The translations under genes were made by a program, and so were the position numbers. From positions 23,312,001 to 23,376,000 of the forward strand of contig OZ316897.1 of the NCBI GenBank assembly GCA_973895155.1: a stretch of DNA of 64,000 bases. The letters are read 5' to 3'. This DNA is from Marsupella aquatica (Eukaryota > Marchantiophyta). Positions 44,401 through 55,300 of this stretch are shown here, piece after piece (position 1 is the first letter of the stretch; the number at the start of each line of letters is the position of its first letter). The notes beneath the pieces are model-generated. The model was not told where the DNA came from. It saw nothing but the letters and a program-made list of their open reading frames with translations, and searched no databases.

Positions 44401-46164
44401 GTAGTAGTGTCCTGCATTGTTGCCGTTGCCGTTGTTGTTGCCGATGCCGATTTCTTTTCTTTCTCCAGTAGTTTCAGCAGACTCTGCATGCCTGGTTGCT
44501 GCATCGGCAAGTCTTCCTTCCTGGGCCTAAACACCTGCTCGATCGTAGGACTAACAGGTGGTTGAGGCTTCTCAGCCAACGGCCTCGGCGTTGGAGCTTC
44601 CTCGGGTGCCCTTACCTGCAGGGGAAGTACCGGGGCAAAAGTCTGACCTCTGGCATACCGGCACAACAGCGGCATGTGATAGCCCAGCCGCGACACGCTC
44701 CCCATGCCGATTACCTGCTGCTCCTCCTTTAAGATCTTCTTCAATTGGTTGAGGAGGTACCCGTTGTAGTCCCGGCTTGGGTCTGGCCTTTCTGCCAGAT
44801 AGACCTGTGCCTTGCCGATCTCTGCCCTCGGCAAGTTACAATGCATGGTCACCCGCAAGAAGTCGATCATCTCTTCTATGTGCGGGTTGGTGCAGGTGTT
44901 CCGGAAGAAGCCATTCTTCGTTGATGGCCCGGGGAACGACCGGAACTCCTTGTCAGGCAAGGTCTTCCTGGTATCAACTTTGGTCTTATTGCCTATCGGC
45001 AGGCCAAACACTTCGGCAATTACCTTGGGAGTAAGATAGAAATCCTTCCCATATATCCTCGTGCAATTGGTCTCGGGTTCCCATGACCCCACGAATTCTA
45101 ATAGGTCTGACTCCGGTACCTCCGGCTTCAGCCATGGTAATCTTACAAAGGCCTCCAAGCCGGATCCGGCCATGAAGCCTTGGTACTTCTTGGTCTGCAT
45201 GGCCGTAAAGCATGCATCCTCCTCCCGTGCAAAATGTAGTTGCACCTCCACCGGTAGGATTGCCGCCCAGCCCTTCCAGGTGTCATCCCTGGTTGGAATG
45301 GCCTTGATGGGATTGACCTCCTCCTCTTCGGCTTCTCCCTGCCTCCTGTTCTGCTGCTCGGCTGGCTTCTTTGGTGCCGCCGACCTCGTTCTTTTTGCCG
45401 GGGTGGCTTCATCGTTGACGGCTCCCTTCCTCTTCATCTCTGCTGCCGTGGAGGTTTCTCCTAGCACCGTTGCCTGGGTCCACCTTTCCGTGCTACCCTT
45501 TAATTCCCAGTGTATGTCGTTGCAGTTCTTGATGGCCTCTCGGATGCCGACGACGCTGTCTTTGCAAAACAGAAGATCGTCGAGTTGATTGGAAGTAGGC
45601 GTCCACAGGAACTCGTCCTTGATGAGTTCGCCTCCTAAGAAAGCCGTCTTCTGCAGCTCCCACAATCGAGCGAGCTCCTGCCATTCTCGAGCTGCCCTTT
45701 CTGATTCCTCGTCCTCGTAAGTCTTGATGTACTCAGTTGCCCGTTCGAACAGGCATCCCCAGAAATGTGCCGCTTGATTGACGTTGCTCATACCCTCCTT
45801 AGGTTGATCGTCGGTATCTACTCTCTCCCCGAGTGCTTGCCTAAGCAGCTGACAGTAGTTGGCCTCCCGTAGTCGTCTGCCTAGTTCGTGCTCGCAAATG
45901 AGCCACCATCTCCTGCAAGCACTCCTTACCCCTCTCCTGTGCCTGTCCTTCTTCCCGTTGATCCTTCCTAGCCGCCGACGCTTAACGCGCCCTAACCCTA
46001 ATCGGGTTTTCACCCTCAGCCTTACCTCCGGCCTCTGCCCGGGTTCCATGGTTGCCCCTAATTGTTTATATTTTCCTTGTTTTGTCCCTATACTAAGGTG
46101 TTCCTAGGGTGCCTTCCTGCTTTACCCACTTAACCGGCCGAGTGATTCCTGTCTAGGCATCACA
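41497..46164 (-). repeat. Gypsy-A 3' LTR (LTR-A copy 4)
   Basis: 4668 bp with TG...CA ends. It is nearly identical to 52388-57047 except for a diverged block at about 42505-43130. There it has a shorter coiled coil and a different C-terminal tail. Confidence 0.95.
42418..46049 (-). pseudogene. LTR-A protein, copy 4, frameshifted and mosaic
   Basis: The frame is open from the family ATG at 46049 to about 43407. A one-base deletion near 43412 (GCCTCTCTG versus GCCTCCTCTG in copy 5) shifts it; the rest continues in another frame to 42418. Past the coiled coil the sequence differs clearly from all other copies (for example EEAQKELEEARKD, and PEKKKKRKPSG for the nuclear signal). The final 25 codons again match the family. 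This block was probably acquired by gene conversion. Confidence 0.88.
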
Positions 46165-49071
46165 TAGCTCCCCACTTAATTGTGAAGCGTCCTCGCGAAC
46201 AACTTCATCTTCGTCCATATAGTATTTCTTGAGGCGGTCATAATGGATGCGAACTAGATATACCTCTCCCGTAATGTTGGCCAATTGTACGGAGCCATTG
46301 GGGAACATCATGGTTACTCTAAAGGGTCCTAACCAGCGAGTGTAAAGCTTTCCTGGAAACCTACTATACCTACTGTCATAAAGTAGCACAAGATCACCGG
46401 TATGAATACTAACTACTTTTAACCTTTTATCATACTGCTGCTTCATGATATTCTGTCTATATTCTACTCTCTCGGCTGAAATCATTCTCGCTTCCTCTAA
46501 AGCTTCTAACCTATATTCTCGCTCCTTTAGGCTCTCCTCCGCTGAGGCTCTTTCCTCAATTGTAACTTGAAATGTCGGTATCTCAAGTTGCATGGGTACC
46601 AGGGCTTCTTGTCCAAAGGTTAAGAAGAAGGGTGTATGACCGGTAGTGGATTTATAGGCAAGATTGTAAGCAAAAACAACAGCAAACAATTTATCATCCC
46701 AATCGAGTTTGTTCTGAGCTACTGTCTTGTTCAATATCTTCCCTATAATTCCGTTTGCTCGTTCTGTCAACCCGTTTGCCTTTGGATGGTAGGGAGTAGT
46801 AGGCCTATGTTTAACTAAATACTGCTCATTTAAACGACTAATTATATCATTCAAAAAATGGGTTCCTCTATCACTAACTAATTCTAGGGGTGCTCCATAC
46901 CTGGTGAAGATCTGCTCATACATGAATCTAGCCGTAGTAATTGCATCATCCTTCGTTGTTGGTCTGGCCTCTACCCATTTAGTTGCATAATCCGTAGCCA
47001 GGATTATGTACTTGTTCCATCGAGGGTGGGTCAGTGGTTTCAGAGGTCCAATGTAATCAATACCCCACTTCTCGAATGGTGCCAGAGGTAGAATAGGGTG
47101 CAGTGGATGCCTGGTGGACGCCCTTGGTCCTCCCGCTCGTTGACAAGGATCGCATTGTTTGATAAACTGATAGACATCTTTGTGCAAGGTGGGCCACCAG
47201 TAACCGGCATTTAATATCTTCTTAGACGTGGTTACTGGGGAAAAATGTCCTCCGGCCTCCTCTCCATGCATGGCCCGTAGGACTCGTTTTACCTCTCTCT
47301 TTTCCAAACATCTTTGAATCGTGCCGTTGATTCCATGCTTGTGCAGTATGCCTTTAATGCACTGATACTGTCTGACCTTCCGCACAAAGACTGCGGCTTG
47401 CTCTCGGCTTAATCCTGGCTGTAATCTGGAAGTGCTGAGAAATTGTAAAATCTCAGGGTACCATGTACCAGCTATTTCCACAACGAATAGCTCGTCGTCG
47501 GGGAATCGATCATCGATGCAATCCGTGGCAGGTTTACCTGTGATCCTTGAAAAGAAGTCGGCATTGGCATGTAACTTTCCCGGCTTGATCCTCAGCTCAT
47601 AGTCAAACTCCTGTAATAGCAAAATCCATCTTGCTACTCTGCCTGTAAGGTCCGGTTTATTGACTAGGTACTTCAAACTTTCATGATCAGTATGAAAGAT
47701 TACCTTGTACCCTAGTAAATAATGCCTAAACTTTTTACAAGAATAAATGACTCCTAATGCTTCTCTTTCCGTGGTAGAGTAGTTCTGTTCGGCATCGGCA
47801 AGCTGACGGCTTGCGAAGTATATGGGATGGTCCCTTCCTTTCTCATCCAACTGACTTAGTACTGAGCCAATACAGAAGCCCGAGACATCTACAAAAACAT
47901 GAAAATCTTTGTTCCAGTCCGGTGCTATCATGACTGGGGCCTCTACTAACATCTGCTTCAATTCTACCACCGCTGTGACTCGTTCGGGTGTGGGTTCGAA
48001 GTCTGCTCCTGCCTTGAGCATATTGGTTAATGGTAAAGCTAGCTTGGCAAAATCCTTGATGAACCGGCGATAGTAACCAATGCATCCCAAGAAGGATCTT
48101 ACATCCTTTATGTTCTTAGGTTGCATGATATCTAGCCATACTGCTAGCTTACCTTTGTCAATCTCAATGCCCTTCCTTGATACCTTGTGACCTAGTAGCA
48201 CCCCCTCGGTTACTGCAAAAAAACATTTATCTGGGTGTAACTTGAGACCCACCTCTCTACATCTCATGAAGGTTTTCCTGAGGTATTTAGCATGTTTCGA
48301 TGCCTTCCCGAATACTGCAAAGTCATCAATGAAGATTTCCATGAACTTTCTCAAGTAATCATGAAAAATGTTCACCATTAATCGTTGGAACATAGCTGGT
48401 GCGTTGCAGAGTCCAAACGGCATACGATTGAAGACATAGATCCCCCATTCCGTGATGAAGACCGTCTTGATTTGGTCTTCCTGCCGAATCCTGATTTGGT
48501 TATAACCAGAGTATCCATCCATGAATGAATATAGTTCATGACTGGCTACCATGTCTAGTACCATATCAGTAAACGGTAAAGGAAAATGGTCTTTTAATGT
48601 TGCTTCATTCAGCTTCCTGTAATCCTGACAAACCCGGATCTTGGGTTTACCATCGGGTCCAGCTTTCTTGGGAACTATCACAATTGGAGACACCCAGTCT
48701 GAATGCAGGACTGGAGTGATGAATCCAGCTTCCACTAGTTTGTCGATTTCTGTTTTGACCAGCAGGGAATACTTCGGGTTCATCCTTCGAATTGGTTGTC
48801 GAAATGATTTGGCTCCTAACATGAGATCAATTCGATGTTCCCCTAGTGTTGGATCTACTCCCTTTAGATCTTGGTGACTCCATGCAAACACATCCTGAAA
48901 TTCAATCAATAAGTCACTGATCTCTTTCTCGAGCTCAGGTGCTAGGTTTCTCCCTAAGTTCAGTTCTCTTCCCTCTCCTAAGTCGAGCTTCCGATATTGC
49001 CGTGCTTGGATCATATTAATCTGCTTCTTCAAATTCGGGTCCAGTTCGGCTTCTAGTCTCTCTAATCTCAT
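46153..49071 (-). CDS. Gypsy-A reverse transcriptase, RNase H, integrase (972 aa)
   Basis: The reverse transcriptase covers about residues 85-290 (KIRVCQDYRKLN, LYSFMDGYSGYNQI, FGLCNAPAMFQRLM, and the active-site box IFIDDF, a variant of Y-x-DD). RNase H follows (HVFVDVSGFCIGSVLSQ, TTEREALGVIY, HTDHESLKYL). Integrase has an HHCC zinc region (GHFSP...CDPCQRAG), the core GIDYIGPL, LVSDRGTHF and NGLTERANG, and a C-terminal domain ending KKYYMDED. No chromodomain was seen. Its start codon overlaps the stop of the upstream linker frame (ATGA at 49068-49071). Its stop lies 12 bp inside the 3' LTR. The frame is open throughout. Confidence 0.95.
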   Translation of the reverse strand: MRLERLEAELDPNLKKQINMIQARQYRKLDLGEGRELNLGRNLAPELEKEISDLLIEFQDVFAWSHQDLKGVDPTLGEHRIDLMLGAKSFRQPIRRMNPKYSLLVKTEIDKLVEAGFITPVLHSDWVSPIVIVPKKAGPDGKPKIRVCQDYRKLNEATLKDHFPLPFTDMVLDMVASHELYSFMDGYSGYNQIRIRQEDQIKTVFITEWGIYVFNRMPFGLCNAPAMFQRLMVNIFHDYLRKFMEIFIDDFAVFGKASKHAKYLRKTFMRCREVGLKLHPDKCFFAVTEGVLLGHKVSRKGIEIDKGKLAVWLDIMQPKNIKDVRSFLGCIGYYRRFIKDFAKLALPLTNMLKAGADFEPTPERVTAVVELKQMLVEAPVMIAPDWNKDFHVFVDVSGFCIGSVLSQLDEKGRDHPIYFASRQLADAEQNYSTTEREALGVIYSCKKFRHYLLGYKVIFHTDHESLKYLVNKPDLTGRVARWILLLQEFDYELRIKPGKLHANADFFSRITGKPATDCIDDRFPDDELFVVEIAGTWYPEILQFLSTSRLQPGLSREQAAVFVRKVRQYQCIKGILHKHGINGTIQRCLEKREVKRVLRAMHGEEAGGHFSPVTTSKKILNAGYWWPTLHKDVYQFIKQCDPCQRAGGPRASTRHPLHPILPLAPFEKWGIDYIGPLKPLTHPRWNKYIILATDYATKWVEARPTTKDDAITTARFMYEQIFTRYGAPLELVSDRGTHFLNDIISRLNEQYLVKHRPTTPYHPKANGLTERANGIIGKILNKTVAQNKLDWDDKLFAVVFAYNLAYKSTTGHTPFFLTFGQEALVPMQLEIPTFQVTIEERASAEESLKEREYRLEALEEARMISAERVEYRQNIMKQQYDKRLKVVSIHTGDLVLLYDSRYSRFPGKLYTRWLGPFRVTMMFPNGSVQLANITGEVYLVRIHYDRLKKYYMDEDEVVREDASQLSGELCDA
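46167..46178 (-). promoter_or_regulatory. Gypsy-A polypurine tract
   Basis: The minus strand reads TAAGTGGGGAGC, then TA, then the LTR start TGTGATG. This is the expected primer position for plus-strand synthesis. Confidence 0.85.
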
Positions 49072-49418
49072 ACCTCCATAACTGGGATCTCGGCTGGACT
49101 AGCCGAGTCAGTCCCTTCCTTGGTGTCCATAGATTGTCCCCTTACCGGTCTATTCGGTTTTGAATTAGTGGTCGGCTCCCCTTCCTGCCTTGGCTCTGGA
49201 TCGTGTCTGTCCATCTCATCCACCTCTTGCTCCTGAGAGTTAGGCCGCTGTGCTCTCTCGGCTTCTAATAGGGCCTCAATTTGTTTTGCCCTCGTAATCG
49301 GCTTGTATGCCGATCCCTTGGTATTTAATTCCTTGCCGATGATCGATGGCGTTGTGGACCCCGTCGGCTCTGCCACAACGCCTGCAGAAAATCCACTGTC
49401 CCTGCTACTGCTCCCCAC
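49068..49418 (-). CDS. Linker frame between protease and reverse transcriptase
   Basis: This 116-codon frame overlaps the end of the protease frame by 94 bp and ends at an ATGA overlap with the reverse transcriptase frame. It is rich in Glu, Pro and Ser (EAERAQRPNSQEQEVDEMD). It most likely joins protease to reverse transcriptase through frameshifting, or reflects a mutation in this copy. No fold was recognised. Confidence 0.55.
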   Translation of the reverse strand: MGSSSRDSGFSAGVVAEPTGSTTPSIIGKELNTKGSAYKPITRAKQIEALLEAERAQRPNSQEQEVDEMDRHDPEPRQEGEPTTNSKPNRPVRGQSMDTKEGTDSASPAEIPVMEV

Positions 49419-50335
49419 TTAGCCATTTCATCCAATTGGTCTACATCCTTTACTTCCTCCGGAATTGCAGCTAAAAAGGTGGATTCTATTGTAAAGCAGT
49501 CCTCAACCTCTTCGTCTTCTTCTTCCAAGTCACCTTCCATTGGTTCTTGCCATAATCCGCTGGGGGCTACCTCTGGTCCAAAGACACCTTCTTCGGTTAG
49601 GTTAGTGAGGCATTCTAACCAACGTACTTCATCGGCTGACTCCAGTCCACTGTCGTACCCATCTACTTTCCTTATGCTTTTTCTACGGTCATCCTTAGTG
49701 TCCCAGGATACTGTGATAGAGGGGGTCCCGAAAGTGAACTGCTTTTTACCCCAATCTTCTATTACCTCGGCTAGGTACAGCCATGGCCTACCAATCAATA
49801 GCCGGAATGACGTAGGATTTACCGGCTTCATTACTACATAGTTAATGCTAAAGAAGATACCTCCTATCTCTGTCTTGATGCCGGTTAACACTCCCGTAGG
49901 AATGACCTGATATCCATTGGCCATGTTCAACACTCTTCCAGTCATCTCCGGTGTTAGACCCCACTCTTTTGCTGTTGAATCAATCATAATACATACCCCT
50001 GATCCTCCATCGATGGGTACCCGTAGTAATAATTCTCCTTGAATCATTAATGGTAATGTTGGGGCTCCTTGATCTTCTTCTATCATTAGTACGTCGGATC
50101 TGGTTGCTACCTTGGGTAATCTCGGCTTGCCGAGAATAGCCTTCCTTAATTGCTTCTGGAAGTACGGGCTATTTTTCAATAGTTGACCTATTGTTGCCGA
50201 GACTCTAGATTCTAGTACATCTTTAGCCAGGTCATAGGGAACAATCGGCTTCTCTTCTGGTGGTGTTTCCGTCTTGGATTCGGCCAGTTTTGCCACGCTA
50301 GTCTCCACAGCTGTTGGGTCCTCCGAAGCAAACAA
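49325..50335 (-). CDS. Gypsy-A aspartic protease region (336 aa)
   Basis: The segment continues in the Gag frame after a TGA codon (50345-50347). The protease motif is VPIDGGSGVCIM, the D-G-G-S form seen in many plant gypsy proteases. It is followed by a beta-rich region and FRLLIGRPWLYLAEV, the equivalent of the retropepsin ILG turn. The C-terminal third is acidic. The protease would cut the Gag-Pol polyprotein in the particle. Confidence 0.85.
   Translation of the reverse strand: MFASEDPTAVETSVAKLAESKTETPPEEKPIVPYDLAKDVLESRVSATIGQLLKNSPYFQKQLRKAILGKPRLPKVATRSDVLMIEEDQGAPTLPLMIQGELLLRVPIDGGSGVCIMIDSTAKEWGLTPEMTGRVLNMANGYQVIPTGVLTGIKTEIGGIFFSINYVVMKPVNPTSFRLLIGRPWLYLAEVIEDWGKKQFTFGTPSITVSWDTKDDRRKSIRKVDGYDSGLESADEVRWLECLTNLTEEGVFGPEVAPSGLWQEPMEGDLEEEDEEVEDCFTIESTFLAAIPEEVKDVDQLDEMAKWGAVAGTVDFLQALWQSRRGPQRHRSSARN
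49410..49421 (-). promoter_or_regulatory. Internal copy of the polypurine tract
   Basis: The minus strand reads TAAGTGGGGAGC, identical over 12 bases to the tract at 46167-46178. It could prime plus-strand DNA synthesis from a second internal site. Confidence 0.5.
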
Positions 50336-50344
50336 TGCTTTTGC

Positions 50345-52318
50345 TCATTTTACATCCTTGGCAATGGCTTCGGTATTCTCCAGGGTTTCTAATTCTCTTA
50401 GTTGTTCCTTAACACTAGCCGTAACAGAGGGATAGAACAACTTAGGATGATCTCGATTGAAGTCGCTATCTTGTGAAGGATTGGTTTCACTGGTGGGCTC
50501 ATGGCTTACTTGTATTGCCGGAGCCCTCCCTTCTCCTTCTGTTGATGTTGACGAAGAGTCGATCCTTTCCTCCGTAACCTTCCCTTTATTTTTGGCCAGC
50601 CCATCCCACCTTTCCTTCCTTCTGGTAGATCGAGTAGAGACCCGGTAGCAATCATGATCTAAATCCTCCTCTGAGAAGGTTGATAGGGCTTCGGCCTCAT
50701 CAGCAGATGGTACGAACTCTGCCTCGGCATCCTCTTGCCATCCTAGTTCGATGTGGTTGATTTGAACTCCTCCGGGGGTAGTACCTGGCGGTAAGATCTT
50801 GATCGGCAAAAGCTTATGATTTGCGGCCAGGCCTGCCAACCAAGTAGGACATTGCCCTAGCATATGACCTTCCTGTCGGCATCCCATACATAGCTGAGTT
50901 GGTTGTCCATCACCCTGTTTGCGTGCATTCGGGCATTCTCTAGCAAAATGGCCAGGTTGACCACAATTATAGCACGCCGCAAATCTTTGCACATTCGGCC
51001 TAGGAGGTACTGACGGGTTCTGAATAATCCGAGGATACATCTCTCCTGGATTGTTCCTTAACCCTGACCACAGAGATGCAGGTCTGTTGGATAGGTCTCG
51101 TGCTCCAGTCTCACTGATGCCGAAAACACTATCAGCGGCATCTCCTAAAAAGTACTCTACTTCTCCCTGACATGGTCTGATCTCGGCCACATGCCGAACA
51201 TGATTAGTATTAAGCTTAGGACACGCATCTTTATGGTGTCCGGTTTTATAACATAAGGCACACCATACAGAGCTATCCTCCTGTACTACCTTCTTCTTTG
51301 GTTTTACCTCTGCAATGATAGCCTTAAGTTGCTCGGTAAGGGCTACGATGTTATCTGGTGGCTTAGCCTCCATCTTGACTTTCGTCTTCCCTCTCCTTCT
51401 GCCCTTCCTTTTCCTAGTTTTTTCTTCTTCAGAACTAGAAGATGACTCACTCTTGCTACTCCCACTATCCGAGCTTGACTTATCACTTCTAGACTTCTTG
51501 GGATGTTTCTTCTTCTTATCTTTTTTCTTATGGGGTGATCCCTCCTCTGATGAGGAACTCTCAGACTTAAGTTGTTTCTTCCGGCTTGTGATATCTGCAT
51601 TAATGTATAATTGAATATCCTTAATTGCTTCGGCTAAAGTCTCCGGGTTCTCCTTCCTAATTGCAAAACTCATCTTTTGTGGCAAAGCATTCACCAACCA
51701 TTGAAGTTGCATACCTTCAGATGCATTGGTCTTTGTACGTCTTACCAGTTTCTGAAAGCGTTGCAAGAACTTCCTGAAGGATTTGTTCTCCTTGAACCAA
51801 AGTTGTCCCAACTTCAGCACTGCTAGTTCTGAAGTTTCAATGGGTCGAAACTCCTTAACAAAGAGTGTTTTGAAGATATCCCAGATGGCTTGATCTTCCA
51901 CATCTAATACTCTGTACCAAGGCCTAGCCTCACCCTTGAACAGGCCGGGAAGAATCTGCATCTTGATGGCCGATTCTCCATTTGCTGCAGCGGTTCCCTC
52001 GAAATCATCCAACCATTCGTCCGGATCCTCATCTCCTCTCCCATGAAATGCCTTGTAATGTATGCGCGACCGCTGGCTCAATCTGGTCCCTGGCCTCTCG
52101 TCTGGCCGTGCCTCTGGTTCCCCCATGTCGGTTGGAGACTCACTTCTCCTTACCGACTCTTCTTCTGGTATGTCTTCTTCGACGCCACTTCCAGTTTCGG
52201 AGCTACCAGCTCTTTCTGCCCCTCTCAGTCGCTGTGTATCATGCCACCCGGCGAGCTGCTGCAGTCGAGCTCTCTCCCGTTGAATCACTCTTTCTTCCCT
52301 CGGCGTAAGGTCAGTCAT
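50345..52318 (-). CDS. Gypsy-A Gag (657 aa)
   Basis: The first ATG after the primer site (52318, MTDLTPREERV) starts the frame. A retrotransposon Gag core lies near residues 95-225 (DPDEWLDDFEG, FKGEARPWYR, WDIFKTLFVKEFRP). A Ser/Lys-rich basic stretch follows at about 240-320. Three zinc knuckles of type CX2CX4HX4C are present: CALCYKTGHHKDAC (~352), CYNCGQPGHFAREC (~450) and CMGCRQEGHMLGQC (~478). Three knuckles are more than most plant gypsy Gags carry. Gag forms the particle and binds genomic RNA. It ends at TGA, after which the same frame continues as protease. Confidence 0.93.
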   Translation of the reverse strand: MTDLTPREERVIQRERARLQQLAGWHDTQRLRGAERAGSSETGSGVEEDIPEEESVRRSESPTDMGEPEARPDERPGTRLSQRSRIHYKAFHGRGDEDPDEWLDDFEGTAAANGESAIKMQILPGLFKGEARPWYRVLDVEDQAIWDIFKTLFVKEFRPIETSELAVLKLGQLWFKENKSFRKFLQRFQKLVRRTKTNASEGMQLQWLVNALPQKMSFAIRKENPETLAEAIKDIQLYINADITSRKKQLKSESSSSEEGSPHKKKDKKKKHPKKSRSDKSSSDSGSSKSESSSSSEEEKTRKRKGRRRGKTKVKMEAKPPDNIVALTEQLKAIIAEVKPKKKVVQEDSSVWCALCYKTGHHKDACPKLNTNHVRHVAEIRPCQGEVEYFLGDAADSVFGISETGARDLSNRPASLWSGLRNNPGEMYPRIIQNPSVPPRPNVQRFAACYNCGQPGHFARECPNARKQGDGQPTQLCMGCRQEGHMLGQCPTWLAGLAANHKLLPIKILPPGTTPGGVQINHIELGWQEDAEAEFVPSADEAEALSTFSEEDLDHDCYRVSTRSTRRKERWDGLAKNKGKVTEERIDSSSTSTEGEGRAPAIQVSHEPTSETNPSQDSDFNRDHPKLFYPSVTASVKEQLRELETLENTEAIAKDVK

Positions 52319-52363
52319 TACCTATGCTTCCGTTCTAACTTCATATCTCACGGCTTAAGAAAT

Positions 52364-52383
52364 GCCCCCTCCATCTAGCGCCA
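52364..52383 (-). promoter_or_regulatory. Gypsy-A primer-binding site
   Basis: On the minus strand TGGCGCTAGATGGAGGGG begins four T residues after the 5' LTR. A TGGCGC start is common to plant gypsy primer sites. The matching tRNA was not determined. Confidence 0.75.
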
Positions 52384-52387
52384 AAAA

Positions 52388-55300
52388 TGTGGTGCGTCCC
52401 ATGGCTCCCTAAACCCAAGAAACCCCCCAGCTCAAGCCGATTCCCGCAGGTTTCGTGCTTGGCGAGGCCGTTTCCGCGGCTTAGCGGCATGGGACGCTGC
52501 TAACCTTCTACTACTACTATTAACATTTTACACACATATACTGGACAGATCCTTCATCGGGTCATGAGATACGTAGCCGGCCTAATATAGGCCTTCCCCT
52601 GTCTTCCCCTGTCTTCCCCTCCATCTTGTTAGGTATGTTTGGATTCCGCCGCCGGAATGATCCCCAATAGGCTTGGTTAAGCCGCTAAGACCTCTCTCAG
52701 CTCGACACATCCAACTCTCACTCCCCTGCTTACTTTCCTTCCTTCTGTTGATGTGGGCACTCTTCACACAAGTTAATGTGACACACAAATAGCAAAATGA
52801 CTCATTCTGACTGAGTCATACCATGCACTTGCCATACAAACAGTACATCTCATACACAAGTTCTGCGAACTAAGCCGTGAGGCCAACTCTATTAAGCTCT
52901 TAGGCATGAGGAAACATGAATATACACAAGGGTCACTGTATGACTAACCGAGAGCTTCTCGTACTACTTGATCCCAGCCCGGCTGGTGCAAACTAAAAAC
53001 TTGCTAAAGAAGAGGCCCTGAGCTCCCCGCTGCCCAGGTACTTATCCTGGTAGTGGATCCGCCATTCTTTGCATCGTAAGCCTAATCTACTTAACAGTAA
53101 TCTACTTGCCCGAATCTACCTATGTACAGCAAGGCAGGAGCACAAGTGTTGCTCCTACCAGTGGGACCGCAATCCCACTAAGCTAAGTGTCAGGGCCGCT
53201 CCTGGTTCTGATCCTAATCCTAAACGTGGAGATCCGCGCCCGCCCTGCCCACTCACGCCTCCTCCCTCCACGTCCGCCCTCCCTAAAAGGAACGGCGCCC
53301 TTGCACCGTCACGACACCGGTGGTGGATCCTTAATGGACGCCCCCAACGCTTCCTCCTCAGCCACTGCCGTAGGTTCATTCTCTGACAGATTACCTGCCC
53401 TTGACTGAGTCAACTCTCCATCGGCCTGACTGGGTCCACCTTCGGCTTCAGCCTCGACACCGGCCTCGGCAATACCCACGGCTTCGGCCTCAGCCACTCC
53501 CACGGCTTCGGCTTCAGCCACTCCCTCGGCTTCGGCCTCCCCTTCCCCTAGGGTAGTTGGATCCTTAGCCGTGACCCTGTCTGGGGTCGGTGCTGGGTCT
53601 ACCTCCTTGATCACCACGGCCTGTGAAGTCGTATTACTCCTTGACCCTGAAGGTTTCCGCTTCTTCTTTGTTGGTGGCTCGGCAGCTGGTCCCTTCCCCT
53701 TCCCACTTACTTCCGGCACTGGTGCAGTTGGCGCGGCTTGTCCTTCGGCAATTACCACCCCTGGTAACTGGTTTGTCCCAACGGGAGATGGACCTGCTGC
53801 AGCTAAGCATTTAAATACTGCGACTTGTTTCTTCAGCCGCTCTGTTTGGTTGTCGGCCCGCCGCTGTAGGTTCTCCATCTTCCTCGTGATTTCCTCCAAC
53901 TCCTCTTGGGTTTCATCCAGGTCCTTACATGCCCCCTCCAGCTCGTTTTTGGCCTCCTCCTGCTCCCTGTGGGCTTCCTCCAATTCCTTCTTCAAGGTAG
54001 CCCTCTCCTCCTGGGTTGCTCTTAGCTCCTTGTCGAGCTCTGCAATGATGACAGACTCCATCTGGTTCATCTTGGCGTAAGTCTGTTCGAGCATCTCGTC
54101 CTTCTCCCTTAGGTCGGCCTTGAAGCTGGCCGTCAGGGACGCAAGCTCCTGCTGCAGCGCCATAATCCCTTGATAGGATTTCCCTAACTCGGCCTCCTTC
54201 TGCTCAAGGGCTCCGCGGATTTTCTCGAGCTCCCCTTTCAAGGCCCATTCCTTTCTTTGGGTCTCCGCCATGGCCCGGCTGTTGGCTGTTATGTGGGCCT
54301 CCTCTGTATTCTTCAGCTCTTGCTTCCACTTCTCCCTCTCTTTGATCGTGTCGGCCAACTCTTCCTGCGTCTGAGTCAGTTTATCCTTGATATTCTGATT
54401 ATCAGCCTGCGCGGTGTCCAACTGCCCCTGCATGATGTTCAGCTCATGTCGTTTAATCCGCAGTTCATCTTGGGCTTTCTTGGCCGCCCCTAGATCTTCA
54501 ATCTCGGCTTCCATCCTCCTAAGCCGCCGAATGACCTCGTCCTTCTTGCTTCTCTCTAAAGCCACCGCTTCTTCTAATTGGTGCTTCTCCAACTGCTCCC
54601 TATGGAAAAAGGGTCCTACCTCCAACTCCTCTCCAAAGATGCCGAGCGCAAGTTCCCCACACATCTCACCATACTCCATGGCTCTATTCTTAGCGTAGGT
54701 GGAGTAAGTAGAAGTGATCGGCATCGCCCATCGCGGCCTCTGCTCCCAAGCCGTCCTGCGGATCTCTTCAATCGTGGCTAGAGGTTTGCTTCCTTTTTTG
54801 GCTAGCCGCCTGATGTCCTCCGGCCAATCTCCTCCTGGTAAATCCTTTTCCTTAGCCAGGGCGGCCTCCTCCTCCTGCTTGATTCGCTCCTGAAATTCCT
54901 GCACCGTCTGTTTTATGCCGTCAAAGCTCGGGGGAGCAACATCTGGTGGGGGAGACTCAGGGCTACTCTGCTGGTTGGGGTCCCCTCGCACTACCCTTGG
55001 AAGTGTGGGGACAAACCGGCCACAGGTCCTTACTCCTGGAACGTGATGGTCCGACCCATAGCCGGAATTATCATGGCTGCAGTCCTCCACTGCCTCCTCT
55101 ACCTCTTGGACGTCCGGCTTCTCCCTCTCCTCTTCGTCGGTAGGAGCTTCAGGCAATTCTGCCTCAGATTCGGAGCTTGAGGTTCCCACGTACATTCGAA
55201 CACCTGGCTTGGATTCCGGCCTGATTCTCTCCTTGTCTCCAGCAAAGGGGTTTTCTCTTGTGAGCCGGTGTAGGCCTACCTCTGTAGTAGTGTCCTGCAT

